Translations under genes and position numbers: made by a program
DNA from: an uncultured Anaerolineaceae bacterium
GTDB taxonomy: Bacteria; Chloroflexota; Anaerolineae; Anaerolineales; Anaerolineaceae
Length of the DNA: 8,121 nucleotides
NCBI GenBank assembly: GCA_937890875.1
Contig: CALAEB010000366.1
Location: 1-8,121, forward strand
Reading direction: 5' to 3'
Notes under the pieces: generated by a model
Told to the model about the DNA's origin: nothing
The model's database searches: none
The model's input: the letters and a program-made list of their open reading frames with translations, nothing else
Part shown: positions 1 through 5,098 of the stretch, one piece after another
Layout of the letters: the number at the start of each line of letters is the position of its first letter
How positions within the stretch are numbered: the first letter of the stretch is position 1

Positions 1-107
1 CAGAAGAACAACTGAATGTTTTGGGCATATATCGGATTGCCGTCGATCAATGTGCCTGGGAAGGTTTTTACCGCTTATTTTTTACCGGCAACAAAATTTC
101 ACGTTGA
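1..107 (+). CDS. C-terminal tail of an unidentified protein (partial, 5' end outside window)
   Basis: From base 3 a frame stays open for 34 codons to TGA at 105-107. It reads EEQLNVLGIYRIAVDQCAWE followed by GFYRLFFTGNKISR. The mix of aromatic, charged and hydrophobic residues looks like the end of a real protein, and the other two forward frames close sooner or read worse. The next gene starts 78 bases downstream on the same strand. I do not recognise the family. With so little sequence the call is tentative, and the open frame could be chance. Confidence 0.4.
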   Translation, partial: EEQLNVLGIYRIAVDQCAWEGFYRLFFTGNKISR

Positions 108-185
108 TTCGTTAACAGATTGCACTTCTGTTTCAAATGAAAGATGAACTTACAGGAAAAAGAAAAGAAGAATTCGAGGTAAGGA

Positions 186-1724
186 ATGAACCGGCCAAAC
201 CCAATCAAAAAAGGAAATTTAGTTCTTGCGGGATTGATCATATGTCTGATATCCGCTTGTTCATTCGGAGCAATCCGGAGTGGGTTGATTTCATCGTTAA
301 CCGGGCTGAAAGGAACGGTTGAGAGCGCTTTATCCGATTCAACCCAGACTGGTTCCTTGCCGCAGGAAACTGCTGCCGAAGATGATCAGATTCAGGCTGT
401 GGAAGTGTCCGCAACCCGGACGGAAATGATTCCCCGGACGGAAGAATCGCTTGCGTCCGCGGGAGGCGTTTTAAGTTCATCCCCGACTGTTTTTTCACCG
501 GAGGCAGACAAAGAAACTGCGCCGGCGGTCTTATTCACTGATCAGCCTTTTGTGGCGGGTGAAACCGAAACAGCCGAACTTTCCGTTTCCGAAACGGTTA
601 CCGGCTTGGTCCCTGCGGATGCTGCTATGACCGATACGTCACAGCCGGATTTGCCGGCGACAGCTACCGCGACACCTGTTGTGAAGACAATGGCTGCGAC
701 GGATACGGTGGGCGCGACTGCGGTCGGTCAGCCGGCTATTTCGTACCAAATTGGTGCGACCAAAACGGTTGTTCCGGAAAAAAAGGATGCAGCCACTGTT
801 CCGGCGACTGCGGCTGGTCAGCCGGGTGTTTCGTACCAGATTGGTGCGACCAAAACGGTTGTTCTGGGGAAAAAAGACGTAGCCACTGTTTTGCCGACCA
901 GCACTCCCGCCGAAATTTCCTCATTTGTGGAAGTTCTTCCTTCGAAGACAGTGTCCCGTACGCCTGAAACACGTACGGCGGAACCTTCCCGGACTGCTTC
1001 CGTCACACCCGGACGCGCTCAGGAAACCCTGATTGTCCTGGCGAATACAGCGCAGCCGGCTGTTTCGGCCACACCGGACCCATCCCGGGCGGCTGCCTTC
1101 GGCACACCCCAGCCAAGCCTGACGCCCGCTTCCACCGATGCGGAGCCTGAGGAATTGCCGGCAAGCACCGAAATCCCGGTCCAGACGATGGATGGAACAC
1201 AGGCGCCGGTTCTCAGTCCGGATTTGGGAGAAACAAAGACAGTGATTTCGGAAGTGTTCATTACCACGCTGCCGGTTTATCCGGACCAGGGAATTTCCTC
1301 TGTTTCCCCGGTTGGCACACAGGTCGTTGCTGTGCCGGTCGTTGGCAAAGAGGTCCCGCTGGTTCAGATTTCACCGATTTCCGAATCGGACCAGGCGTTT
1401 TTGGATTCGATACCACAAGTCCTCGAGCCGGATAAAGGCACCGGGATTGCTGAAGCGACCGGCTCGTTAACACCAAATTCCGTTGACCGGTTTGTGATTT
1501 CTGTTCAATCCGGCCAGCACCTGAATGTCCGCCTTTCCAGCGGAGATCCGGACAAAGCTTTCCTGCGGATTATCGGCGCGGATAACGGAATCATTTATCT
1601 GAGCAAAGCGGTTCGGCCGACGAACTGGAATATCGATGCTTTTCTTTCTCAGCGTTACTTAATTGAAGTGGTGACGCGGGATGAACCGGCATCGTATGTC
1701 CTGACCGTGGCAATCAGCCAGTAA
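186..1724 (+). CDS. Lipoprotein with long Thr/Ser/Pro/Ala-rich stalk and C-terminal PPC-like domain
   Basis: A predicted surface lipoprotein of 512 residues. The N-terminus has basic residues (K8, K9), a hydrophobic stretch (11-24) and a lipobox ending ISAC, with Cys25 the likely lipidated residue. Residues about 45-415 are low complexity, rich in Thr, Ser, Pro, Ala and Val, and look disordered, like a cell-wall-spanning stalk. They include a 30-residue tandem repeat (178-237) with SYQIGATKTVV in both copies, and KTV recurs nearby. Residues about 419-512 form a compact domain with GQHLNVRLSSG, AFLRI, YL, TNW and YLIEVV, matching the third module of the protein encoded at 2034-3119. This pattern resembles bacterial pre-peptidase C-terminal (PPC)-like or lysozyme-inhibitor-like beta domains, which is family knowledge and not proof. 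Start: ATG 186 follows GAGGTAAGGA at a suitable distance. Function unknown; surface anchoring of a binding domain is inferred. Confidence 0.85.
   Translation: MNRPNPIKKGNLVLAGLIICLISACSFGAIRSGLISSLTGLKGTVESALSDSTQTGSLPQETAAEDDQIQAVEVSATRTEMIPRTEESLASAGGVLSSSPTVFSPEADKETAPAVLFTDQPFVAGETETAELSVSETVTGLVPADAAMTDTSQPDLPATATATPVVKTMAATDTVGATAVGQPAISYQIGATKTVVPEKKDAATVPATAAGQPGVSYQIGATKTVVLGKKDVATVLPTSTPAEISSFVEVLPSKTVSRTPETRTAEPSRTASVTPGRAQETLIVLANTAQPAVSATPDPSRAAAFGTPQPSLTPASTDAEPEELPASTEIPVQTMDGTQAPVLSPDLGETKTVISEVFITTLPVYPDQGISSVSPVGTQVVAVPVVGKEVPLVQISPISESDQAFLDSIPQVLEPDKGTGIAEATGSLTPNSVDRFVISVQSGQHLNVRLSSGDPDKAFLRIIGADNGIIYLSKAVRPTNWNIDAFLSQRYLIEVVTRDEPASYVLTVAISQ
717..896 (+). repeat. Tandem repeat, two 90-bp units, inside the lipoprotein stalk
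   Basis: Units 717-806 and 807-896 align without gaps at a period of exactly 90 bases (30 codons). Both encode GQP(A/G)(I/V)SYQIGATKTVV followed by a Lys-rich (E/G)KKD segment and ATV. Most differences are single-base substitutions, so the duplication is fairly recent. Being in frame, it lengthens the stalk without disturbing the C-terminal domain. Confidence 0.9.
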
Positions 1725-2033
1725 TTCGAAATGGGCGCATCCTGCTTGAATAAACAGCAATTCGAAAATTTGGGCATTCATTTCGAATAAAGAGGCAAAA
1801 CTTGTTGTTCTTTTGTTGTTGGCAGAGCGCAACAAAAGAACAACAAAGAATCCTCATCATATTTCGAAACGTTGTTGAATAAAGCGGAAAACGCATTTTT
1901 CAATTTCGGTCCGGATGTCAAAAGTCGAATTGTGGAGGCGCGAAAAATGGAACTGCCAATTACCTTTTTTTCAGTCATTCAATCCTTTTGACAGACAGGC
2001 CAAATTTCGGACTCCTGACAATCAGTTGAAAGC
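1725..2033. other. AT-rich intergenic region with repeated short motifs
   Basis: No gene is visible in these 309 bases. They hold four TTCGAA hexamers (1725, 1762, 1783, 1863), three GAATAAA motifs at about 1748, 1786 and 1879, the 17-bp inverted repeat listed separately, and a TTGACA at 1988-1993. The TTGACA could be a -35 box for the downstream gene, but no good -10 box lies at the right distance, so no promoter is called. Confidence 0.6.
1802..1846. repeat. Perfect 17-bp AT-rich inverted repeat
   Basis: Arm TTGTTGTTCTTTTGTTG (1802-1818) is exactly complementary to CAACAAAAGAACAACAA (1830-1846), with an 11-base loop ttggcagagcg. It lies 77 bases past the stop of the lipoprotein gene. It could stall or terminate transcription or protect an mRNA end, but the stem is AT-rich and no T-run follows on the + strand, so it is not a standard intrinsic terminator. 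A protein-binding site is the alternative. Confidence 0.75.
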
Positions 2034-3119
2034 GTGGAAAAAATGAAAAAACAATCGTTTGTTTTTGTGTTGATGGTTACAATATGCAGCGTCCTGATTG
2101 GCTTCTCAGCAATCAATGCGCAAGCCCCCGCGGCCGGCGGCACGATCCAATTCGGTCCCGGTGAAACATCCGCCTGGCGCTCCGGCTACGTGTCTGCGAA
2201 TACCAGCGTCAGATATTTTATTTATGCAATGTCGGGCCAGAACCTGATTGTTTCACTCGGTTCAGAAACAGGAACGGCTGTGCTGGGCATTCGCGATAAT
2301 CAGGGACGGGTTTATCTGGATCCGGGAACCGGCTGCACGTATTGGAACATGGTCCTGCCGGAAACCGGGACTTATGTGATTGATGTTTACGGCTCATTGA
2401 CCGGCGCGGATGCGGGGACGGCATTTGCTTTTCAGGTGGTCATCCCGCCGCTTGGCCAGCCGCAGACCCCCTGGATTCCGCCGGTTCCGGTCGACCCTCA
2501 GCCTCAGGTCAACGGCGGTACGATCCAATTCGGTTATGGGCAGACTTCTGCCGTGATCTCCGGCAAAGTTCCGGCGAACGGAAGGGTCCGTTATGATCTG
2601 TATGCGATGGCAGGCCAGCATTTTATCGTGATGCTGCGTTCCGCCAGTGGCACCGCTGTATTGGGAATTTCCGATAATTTGGGGAATTCCTATTTATCTT
2701 CTTCTTCCGGATATACCTATTGGAGTATGGTTTTGCCAAAAACCAATACGTACTATATCGATATTGCCGGTCAGAACGTGGAGACGGATTTCGTATTTCA
2801 GGTTATTATTCCTGCCCGGATCACCATCCCCCAGACTTCTTACAGCGTGACCTATAATGCCGGCGTCGCCGCGAACGGCGTGGTGAGTTTTATGGCGTAT
2901 GCCGCTGCGGGGCAAGTGATGGCGGTCCGTTTGAACAGCGGTGCAACACCGAATGCCTTTTTGCGTATATCTGGAATAGGAAGCGGTGTGGTTTATCTGG
3001 ATAATAACGCTTATCAGACAAATTGGTCCGCGTCCCTGCCGGCGACCCAGGATTATCTGATCGAGGTTGTGGGTACCGCAAATCCGGCGAATTATCAACT
3101 GACGGTCGATATTCGCTGA
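2034..3119 (+). CDS. Secreted protein with three PPC-like beta modules
   Basis: A 361-residue exported protein. The N-terminus is a classical signal peptide: Lys residues, a hydrophobic core (about 8-25), and a likely cleavage after AINAQA (about residue 31). There is no lipobox. Three modules follow at residues about 35-138, 161-260 and 268-361. Modules 1 and 2 both open with GGTIQFG and share TSA, RY, YAM.GQ, GTAVLGI, TYW and MVLP. Module 3 is more divergent and is the one closest to the C-terminal domain of the upstream lipoprotein (AFLRI.G, YL, TNW, YLIEVV, PA.Y.LTV.I). A Pro-rich linker (139-159) separates modules 1 and 2. The pattern resembles PPC-like or lysozyme-inhibitor-like domains; a binding role outside the cell is inferred. 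The start is uncertain: GTG 2034 and in-frame ATG 2043 both have weak ribosome sites, and ATG 2043 (MKKQSFVF) gives an equally good signal peptide. Confidence 0.85.
   Translation: MEKMKKQSFVFVLMVTICSVLIGFSAINAQAPAAGGTIQFGPGETSAWRSGYVSANTSVRYFIYAMSGQNLIVSLGSETGTAVLGIRDNQGRVYLDPGTGCTYWNMVLPETGTYVIDVYGSLTGADAGTAFAFQVVIPPLGQPQTPWIPPVPVDPQPQVNGGTIQFGYGQTSAVISGKVPANGRVRYDLYAMAGQHFIVMLRSASGTAVLGISDNLGNSYLSSSSGYTYWSMVLPKTNTYYIDIAGQNVETDFVFQVIIPARITIPQTSYSVTYNAGVAANGVVSFMAYAAAGQVMAVRLNSGATPNAFLRISGIGSGVVYLDNNAYQTNWSASLPATQDYLIEVVGTANPANYQLTVDIR
2136..2534 (+). repeat. Near-identical 21-bp module starts within the three-module gene
   Basis: The first 21 bases of module 1 (2136-2156, GGCGGCACGATCCAATTCGG plus T) and module 2 (2514-2534) differ at one base only. 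Conservation at DNA level shows that these two modules arose by internal duplication more recently than module 3. Confidence 0.7.
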
Positions 3120-3124
3120 GGAAA

Positions 3125-3183
3125 CATCGCAAGCGAGAGCGCATTTTTACTTCTCCGCTTGCCGATGGGAAGAGGCTGTTTTT
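3125..3183 (+). terminator. Possible intrinsic terminator after the three-module gene
   Basis: CATCGCAAGCG (3125-3135) pairs with CGCTTGCCGATG (3156-3167) over 11 bp with one bulged C at 3162. A run of five T's (3179-3183) comes 11 bases after the stem. The stem is good but the T-run is short and set back, so termination may be weak or the hairpin may instead stabilise the 3' end. Confidence 0.45.
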
Positions 3184-3238
3184 CTGTTGATTTCGTTGAT
3201 TTTTCGATTGGATGAAAATTCAATCAGGAGGCCGGAAC

Positions 3239-3682
3239 GTGAACAGAATAAACCTTATTTGTCTTGGCGTGCAGGACATGGAAAGGTCTTTAGCATTCTA
3301 TAAAAACATAGGGTTTAAGACCTATGCGAAAGCGGACAAACCGCCGATTGTCTTTTTCGATAACCAGGGCAGCAAACTGGAACTGTATCCGATTGAAGAA
3401 TTATCGAAGGATATCAACGCAGACTATCCACCGGTTATCTGTAAAAGCGGGTTTTGTGGAATCACACTCGCATGCAATGTAAAATCGGAGCATGAAGTGG
3501 ATGAATTGATTGAGATCGCTGCAAAATTCGGCGGTATGATTGCGAAAAAACCGGAAAAAGTATTTTGGGGCGGTTACAGCGGATATTTCCAGGACCCGGA
3601 CGGTTATTATTGGGAAGTTGCTTATGGCCCTTCGTGGAAGTTTGATGAAAATGATATGCTGGTAATTGATGAAAACAGTTAG
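3239..3682 (+). CDS. VOC family protein (glyoxalase/bleomycin-resistance fold)
   Basis: A 147-residue member of the vicinal-oxygen-chelate superfamily. It opens with the first beta-alpha unit INLICLGVQDMERSLAFYKN (4-23). A second half follows at GITLACNVKSEHEVDEL (74-90). It ends in the signature FWGGYSGYFQDPDG then YYWEVA (109-128), where Glu126 lies at the usual metal-ligand position. The usual first-strand ligand position carries no His, so metal binding and enzymatic activity are uncertain. The FWGGYSGYF form is typical of a large uncharacterised VOC subgroup rather than true lactoylglutathione lyase. Start: GTG 3239 is preceded by a near-perfect AGGAGG at 3226-3231 with 7-base spacing. 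An in-frame ATG at 3212 lies upstream of that site and is less likely. Cytoplasmic; substrate unknown. Confidence 0.88.
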   Translation: MNRINLICLGVQDMERSLAFYKNIGFKTYAKADKPPIVFFDNQGSKLELYPIEELSKDINADYPPVICKSGFCGITLACNVKSEHEVDELIEIAAKFGGMIAKKPEKVFWGGYSGYFQDPDGYYWEVAYGPSWKFDENDMLVIDENS

Positions 3683-3764
3683 TTGATTTTGGCGGACAAT
3701 GCCTCTTTTATTCGAAAGAGATACCCAACGTTCGAATTGCCGGAAAAAATAGGAGAGATACTTC

Positions 3765-3965
3765 ATGCGGGACGATAAACAGGGGTGTTTGAGTGGTTTG
3801 CTGCAGCTTTTCTTTGTAAAGAAAGCGTATGATTGGAGCCAGCGGCGGTTTGGTTATGGTAACGGCTGTTTTGGCTTGGGTTGCGGTTGTGTTCTGGTGA
3901 TCATTTTTGTTATTGTGGTCTTTGGAATCTTGTTCAATACCGATTTTACCCGTTTTAGTTTTTAA
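3765..3965 (+). CDS. Small Cys/Gly-rich single-pass membrane protein, function unknown
   Basis: A 66-residue protein. A polar, amphipathic N-terminal part (CLSGLLQLFFVKKAYDWSQRRFGYG, stated in two pieces: CLSGLLQLFFVKK, 8-20, then AYDWSQRRFGYG, 21-32) is followed by a Cys/Gly cluster (GNGCFGLGCGC, 32-42) and one hydrophobic helix (about 43-58). The layout recalls short conserved hypothetical proteins seen in Anaerolineae, from memory and not from a search. ATG 3765 has AGGAGA at 3751-3756, 8 bases upstream. The stop is 4 bases before the Nudix start, so the two are very likely co-transcribed and translationally coupled. The Cys residues flanking the membrane segment might bind metal or be acylated, but nothing here proves it. 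Confidence 0.72.
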   Translation: MRDDKQGCLSGLLQLFFVKKAYDWSQRRFGYGNGCFGLGCGCVLVIIFVIVVFGILFNTDFTRFSF

Positions 3966-3969
3966 TCCG

Positions 3970-4485
3970 ATGGCTTACCAGGTTATTCCGAGGACGCTGA
4001 TCTTTATTTTTTATAAAGATCAGGTCCTTTTGCTGAAAGGTGCGCCGGATAAGAAAAATTTTCCGGGGCTGCTGAATGGTTTAGGCGGGCACGTTGAAAG
4101 AGACGAATCAATTTTGGATTCCGCCCGGCGGGAATTGTTTGAAGAAAGCGGCTTGCTTGTTCCGGCATTGGATTTGTGCGGAATTCTGCACGCGGACGGG
4201 GATGAACAAACCGGGATTCTGATTTTTATTTTTAAAGCTGTTCTGGAAACGGTTCCGGATCCGCTTGTTCCTTCCGGCGAGGGCGCACTCTGCTGGTATC
4301 CGATCCGTGATGTGCCTCAGGCAGATGTTGTACCGGATATTCCGGCTTATTTTGAGCGGATCTGCCGGTGGCGGCCCGGTGTTCCGCCATTTTATGCCAC
4401 TGTCCGCAGGGACTCAAAGAATCAGCTGCACATTCGGGTGGATTCAGATGAACCGGGGAACGCTGGAAATTTTTCTTTTTCGTAA
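3970..4485 (+). CDS. Nudix hydrolase (MutT-like)
   Basis: A 171-residue Nudix hydrolase, which cleaves nucleoside diphosphates linked to another group using divalent metal. The Nudix box GX5EX7REUXEEXGU is complete: G40, E46, then RELFEESGL (54-62). The N-terminal strand PRTLIFIFYKDQVLLLKG (7-24) and FPGLLNGLGGH (31-41) match MutT and 8-oxo-dGTPase-like proteins that open the family fold. The substrate cannot be read from the sequence. Start: ATG 3970 begins MAYQVIPRTL and lies 4 bases after the stop of the small membrane protein, with no ribosome site of its own, so translational coupling is likely. The frame is open upstream to ATG 3907, but that would overlap the membrane-protein gene and adds an unlikely N-terminus. 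The C-terminal tail after about residue 150 is polar and not obviously part of the domain. Confidence 0.9.
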   Translation: MAYQVIPRTLIFIFYKDQVLLLKGAPDKKNFPGLLNGLGGHVERDESILDSARRELFEESGLLVPALDLCGILHADGDEQTGILIFIFKAVLETVPDPLVPSGEGALCWYPIRDVPQADVVPDIPAYFERICRWRPGVPPFYATVRRDSKNQLHIRVDSDEPGNAGNFSFS

Positions 4486-4503
4486 TTTTATTCAGGCTTA
4501 GGG

Positions 4504-4531
4504 TTGACGTCTTCTTTTATTCAGATACAAT
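4504..4531 (+). promoter_or_regulatory. Promoter of the metA leader
   Basis: TTGACG (4504-4509) and TACAAT (4526-4531) are each one base from the sigma-70 consensus, with a 16-base spacer. Transcription would start near 4537-4539, right at the ATG of the Met-rich leader peptide. It is the best promoter between the Nudix gene and metA. Confidence 0.7.
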
Positions 4532-4538
4532 ATGTTGC

Positions 4539-4598
4539 ATGATAGATAGATTTTTCGTTCAATCAATGATGATGCGCATGTGTAAAACTCCGAGGTGA
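4539..4598 (+). CDS. Methionine-rich leader peptide 1 (attenuator), possibly leaderless
   Basis: A 19-codon frame, MIDRFFVQSMMMRMCKTPR then TGA at 4596-4598. Four of five consecutive codons (10-12 and 14) are Met. The first ATG lies 7 bases beyond the TACAAT box, so the transcript could begin at or next to the A of the start codon, which would explain the lack of a ribosome site; ATG 4566 is an alternative internal start. A ribosome with its A site at Met codon 4578 would reach about 4590, just short of the antiterminator arm at 4591. One at the stop would cover the arm. This is how leader peptides of amino-acid operons sense charged tRNA. The function is inferred from the Met run, the RNA pairings and the downstream metA. 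Confidence 0.6.
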   Translation: MIDRFFVQSMMMRMCKTPR

Positions 4599-4647
4599 CC
4601 TTTCTAATCGCGGATTTTTTGCATTGGAATCAGAGAACGGTACCTCG
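4591..4647 (+). promoter_or_regulatory. Antiterminator 1 of the metA leader
   Basis: CGAGGTGACCTTTCT (4591-4605) pairs with AGAACGGTACCTCG (4634-4647): 13 Watson-Crick pairs, one bulged G (4597) and one T-C mismatch (4601/4638). It takes up the whole 5' arm of terminator 1, so the two structures cannot coexist. The 5' arm overlaps the last two sense codons, the stop and the bases just after it in leader peptide 1, so translation to the stop would block it. Confidence 0.65.
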
Positions 4648-4672
4648 AAAAAAGCGGACCGTTCTTTTTTTT
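4634..4672 (+). terminator. Intrinsic terminator 1 (attenuator) in the metA leader
   Basis: AGAACGGT (4634-4641) pairs with ACCGTTCT (4658-4665). Two further C-G pairs sit inside after a bulged A, and the stem runs directly into eight T's (4665-4672). It lies about 100 bases into the transcript and before any long gene, as expected for an attenuator. Confidence 0.85.
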
Positions 4673-4689
4673 CAAACAGAGGACAGCAT

Positions 4690-4884
4690 ATGAAACCGAT
4701 ACGAAAACCGATTGTTTTTGACGGAGGACCCGGCCAGCGGCAGATGATTTCAGCGACAGCGGTTCCGTCACAGAGCGGCTGCCGAAAACCGGCCCGCTGC
4801 TTTGTTGTTTATCGGACCCTTTTGCTGGGAAACAGATATTTCAGCATGCCTATGGATATGTGCAGGTGGATTCCGTTGGATTAG
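4690..4884 (+). CDS. 64-residue leader ORF with Met-rich C-terminus (leader peptide 2)
   Basis: ATG 4690 follows AGAGGA (4678-4683) at 6 bases, immediately after terminator 1, so it would be translated only on transcripts that read through. The body resembles no family I recognise (starts MKPIRKPIVFDGGPGQ). The last 12 codons read MPMDMCRWIPLD (4846-4881) with stop TAG at 4882-4884, putting three Met codons in five just before the 5' arm of antiterminator 2. It echoes leader peptide 1, which also has a Met cluster followed by Cys and a basic residue. Either the whole frame is a long leader peptide, or only the 12-codon end starting at ATG 4846 is translated; that ATG has only a weak, distant purine run. 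The coding body could be spurious even if the Met-rich end is functional. Confidence 0.45.
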   Translation: MKPIRKPIVFDGGPGQRQMISATAVPSQSGCRKPARCFVVYRTLLLGNRYFSMPMDMCRWIPLD

Positions 4885-4928
4885 GTTGATGGGCTGATCG
4901 GCCATGACTGTATTCGAACGGAATCCTC
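4866..4928 (+). promoter_or_regulatory. Antiterminator 2 of the metA leader
   Basis: GGATTCCGTT (4868-4877) is perfectly complementary to AACGGAATCC (4917-4926). Beyond a T-T mismatch, G4866 can also pair with C4928. The 3' arm contains the 5' arm of terminator 2, so they are mutually exclusive. The 5' arm lies inside the last codons of leader peptide 2 and would be covered by a ribosome at the TAG (4882-4884). A small ATGG/CCAT hairpin (4889-4905) can form within its loop. Confidence 0.6.
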
Positions 4929-4953
4929 AATGAACAAAGAGGATTCTTTTTTT
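4921..4953 (+). terminator. Intrinsic terminator 2 (attenuator) in the metA leader
   Basis: GAATCCTC (4921-4928) pairs perfectly with GAGGATTC (4939-4946) around a 10-base loop, followed directly by seven T's (4947-4953). It stands 136 bases before metA, so unless bypassed it would end transcription before the gene. Confidence 0.85.
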
Positions 4954-4956
4954 ATC

Positions 4957-4985
4957 GGCAGGATTGGAAAGGAAACGTTCCTGCC
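4957..4985 (+). promoter_or_regulatory. Hairpin in the metA 5' untranslated region
   Basis: GGCAGGA (4957-4963) pairs with TCCTGCC (4979-4985) with a 15-base loop. No T-run follows and it does not cover a ribosome site. It may act as a spacer or RNA-stabilising hairpin after terminator 2; the role is unknown. Confidence 0.4.
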
Positions 4986-5020
4986 TTTCGGAATAGCAAA
5001 ATTTGAAGAGGAAACAATTC

Positions 5021-5098
5021 ATGAGAGAAAAAAGCGAGACGTCTTTAAAAACCGTTCATTGCGGAAATTGTCTTGAAAGGATTCAATTATGCCGATAA
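5021..5098 (+). CDS. Possible 25-residue upstream ORF overlapping the metA start
   Basis: ATG 5021 has AAGAGGA at 5006-5012 with 8-base spacing, better than many real starts here. The frame reads [17 protein letters not shown] then LERIQLCR, and stops at TAA 5096-5098, overlapping metA ATG (5089) by 10 bases in another frame. The arrangement allows translational coupling. It carries three Cys residues near its end. No family is recognised. It may be a chance frame. Confidence 0.3.
   Translation: MREKSETSLKTVHCGNCLERIQLCR

Noticed and set aside
137..322. 61-codon frame overlapping the start of the lipoprotein gene
   Set aside because: It has a poor start site and overlaps the signal-peptide region of a gene with a clear lipobox and good ribosome site.
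1988..1993. TTGACA as the -35 box for the three-module gene
   Set aside because: No acceptable -10 box occurs 15-19 bases downstream.
2694..3098. 134-codon minus-strand frame inside the three-module gene
   Set aside because: It is the shadow of a well-supported + strand gene; its Arg/His/Ile-rich composition is typical of antisense frames.
3212..3238. Upstream ATG start of the VOC gene
   Set aside because: The AGGAGG at 3226-3231 lies inside that extension and is ideally placed for GTG 3239.
3907..3969. Longer N-terminus for the Nudix protein
   Set aside because: It would overlap the membrane-protein gene for about 60 bases, and the family homology begins after MAYQV at 3970.
4634..4672. 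T-box riboswitch, because AGAACGGTACCTCG resembles the T-box sequence (GGTACC core)
   Set aside because: No Stem I, specifier loop or AG-bulge lies upstream, the leader is too short, and the sequence forms the terminator directly, unlike a T-box. The Met-rich frame explains the arrangement better.
4930..5076. 48-codon frame starting in the terminator 2 loop
   Set aside because: It has no ribosome site, runs through the T-run, and its composition looks random.
4486..5088. SAM riboswitch before metA
   Set aside because: None of the conserved SAM-I/II/III core sequences is recognisable; the only stable structures are the two terminators with their competitors and a small hairpin at 4957-4985.
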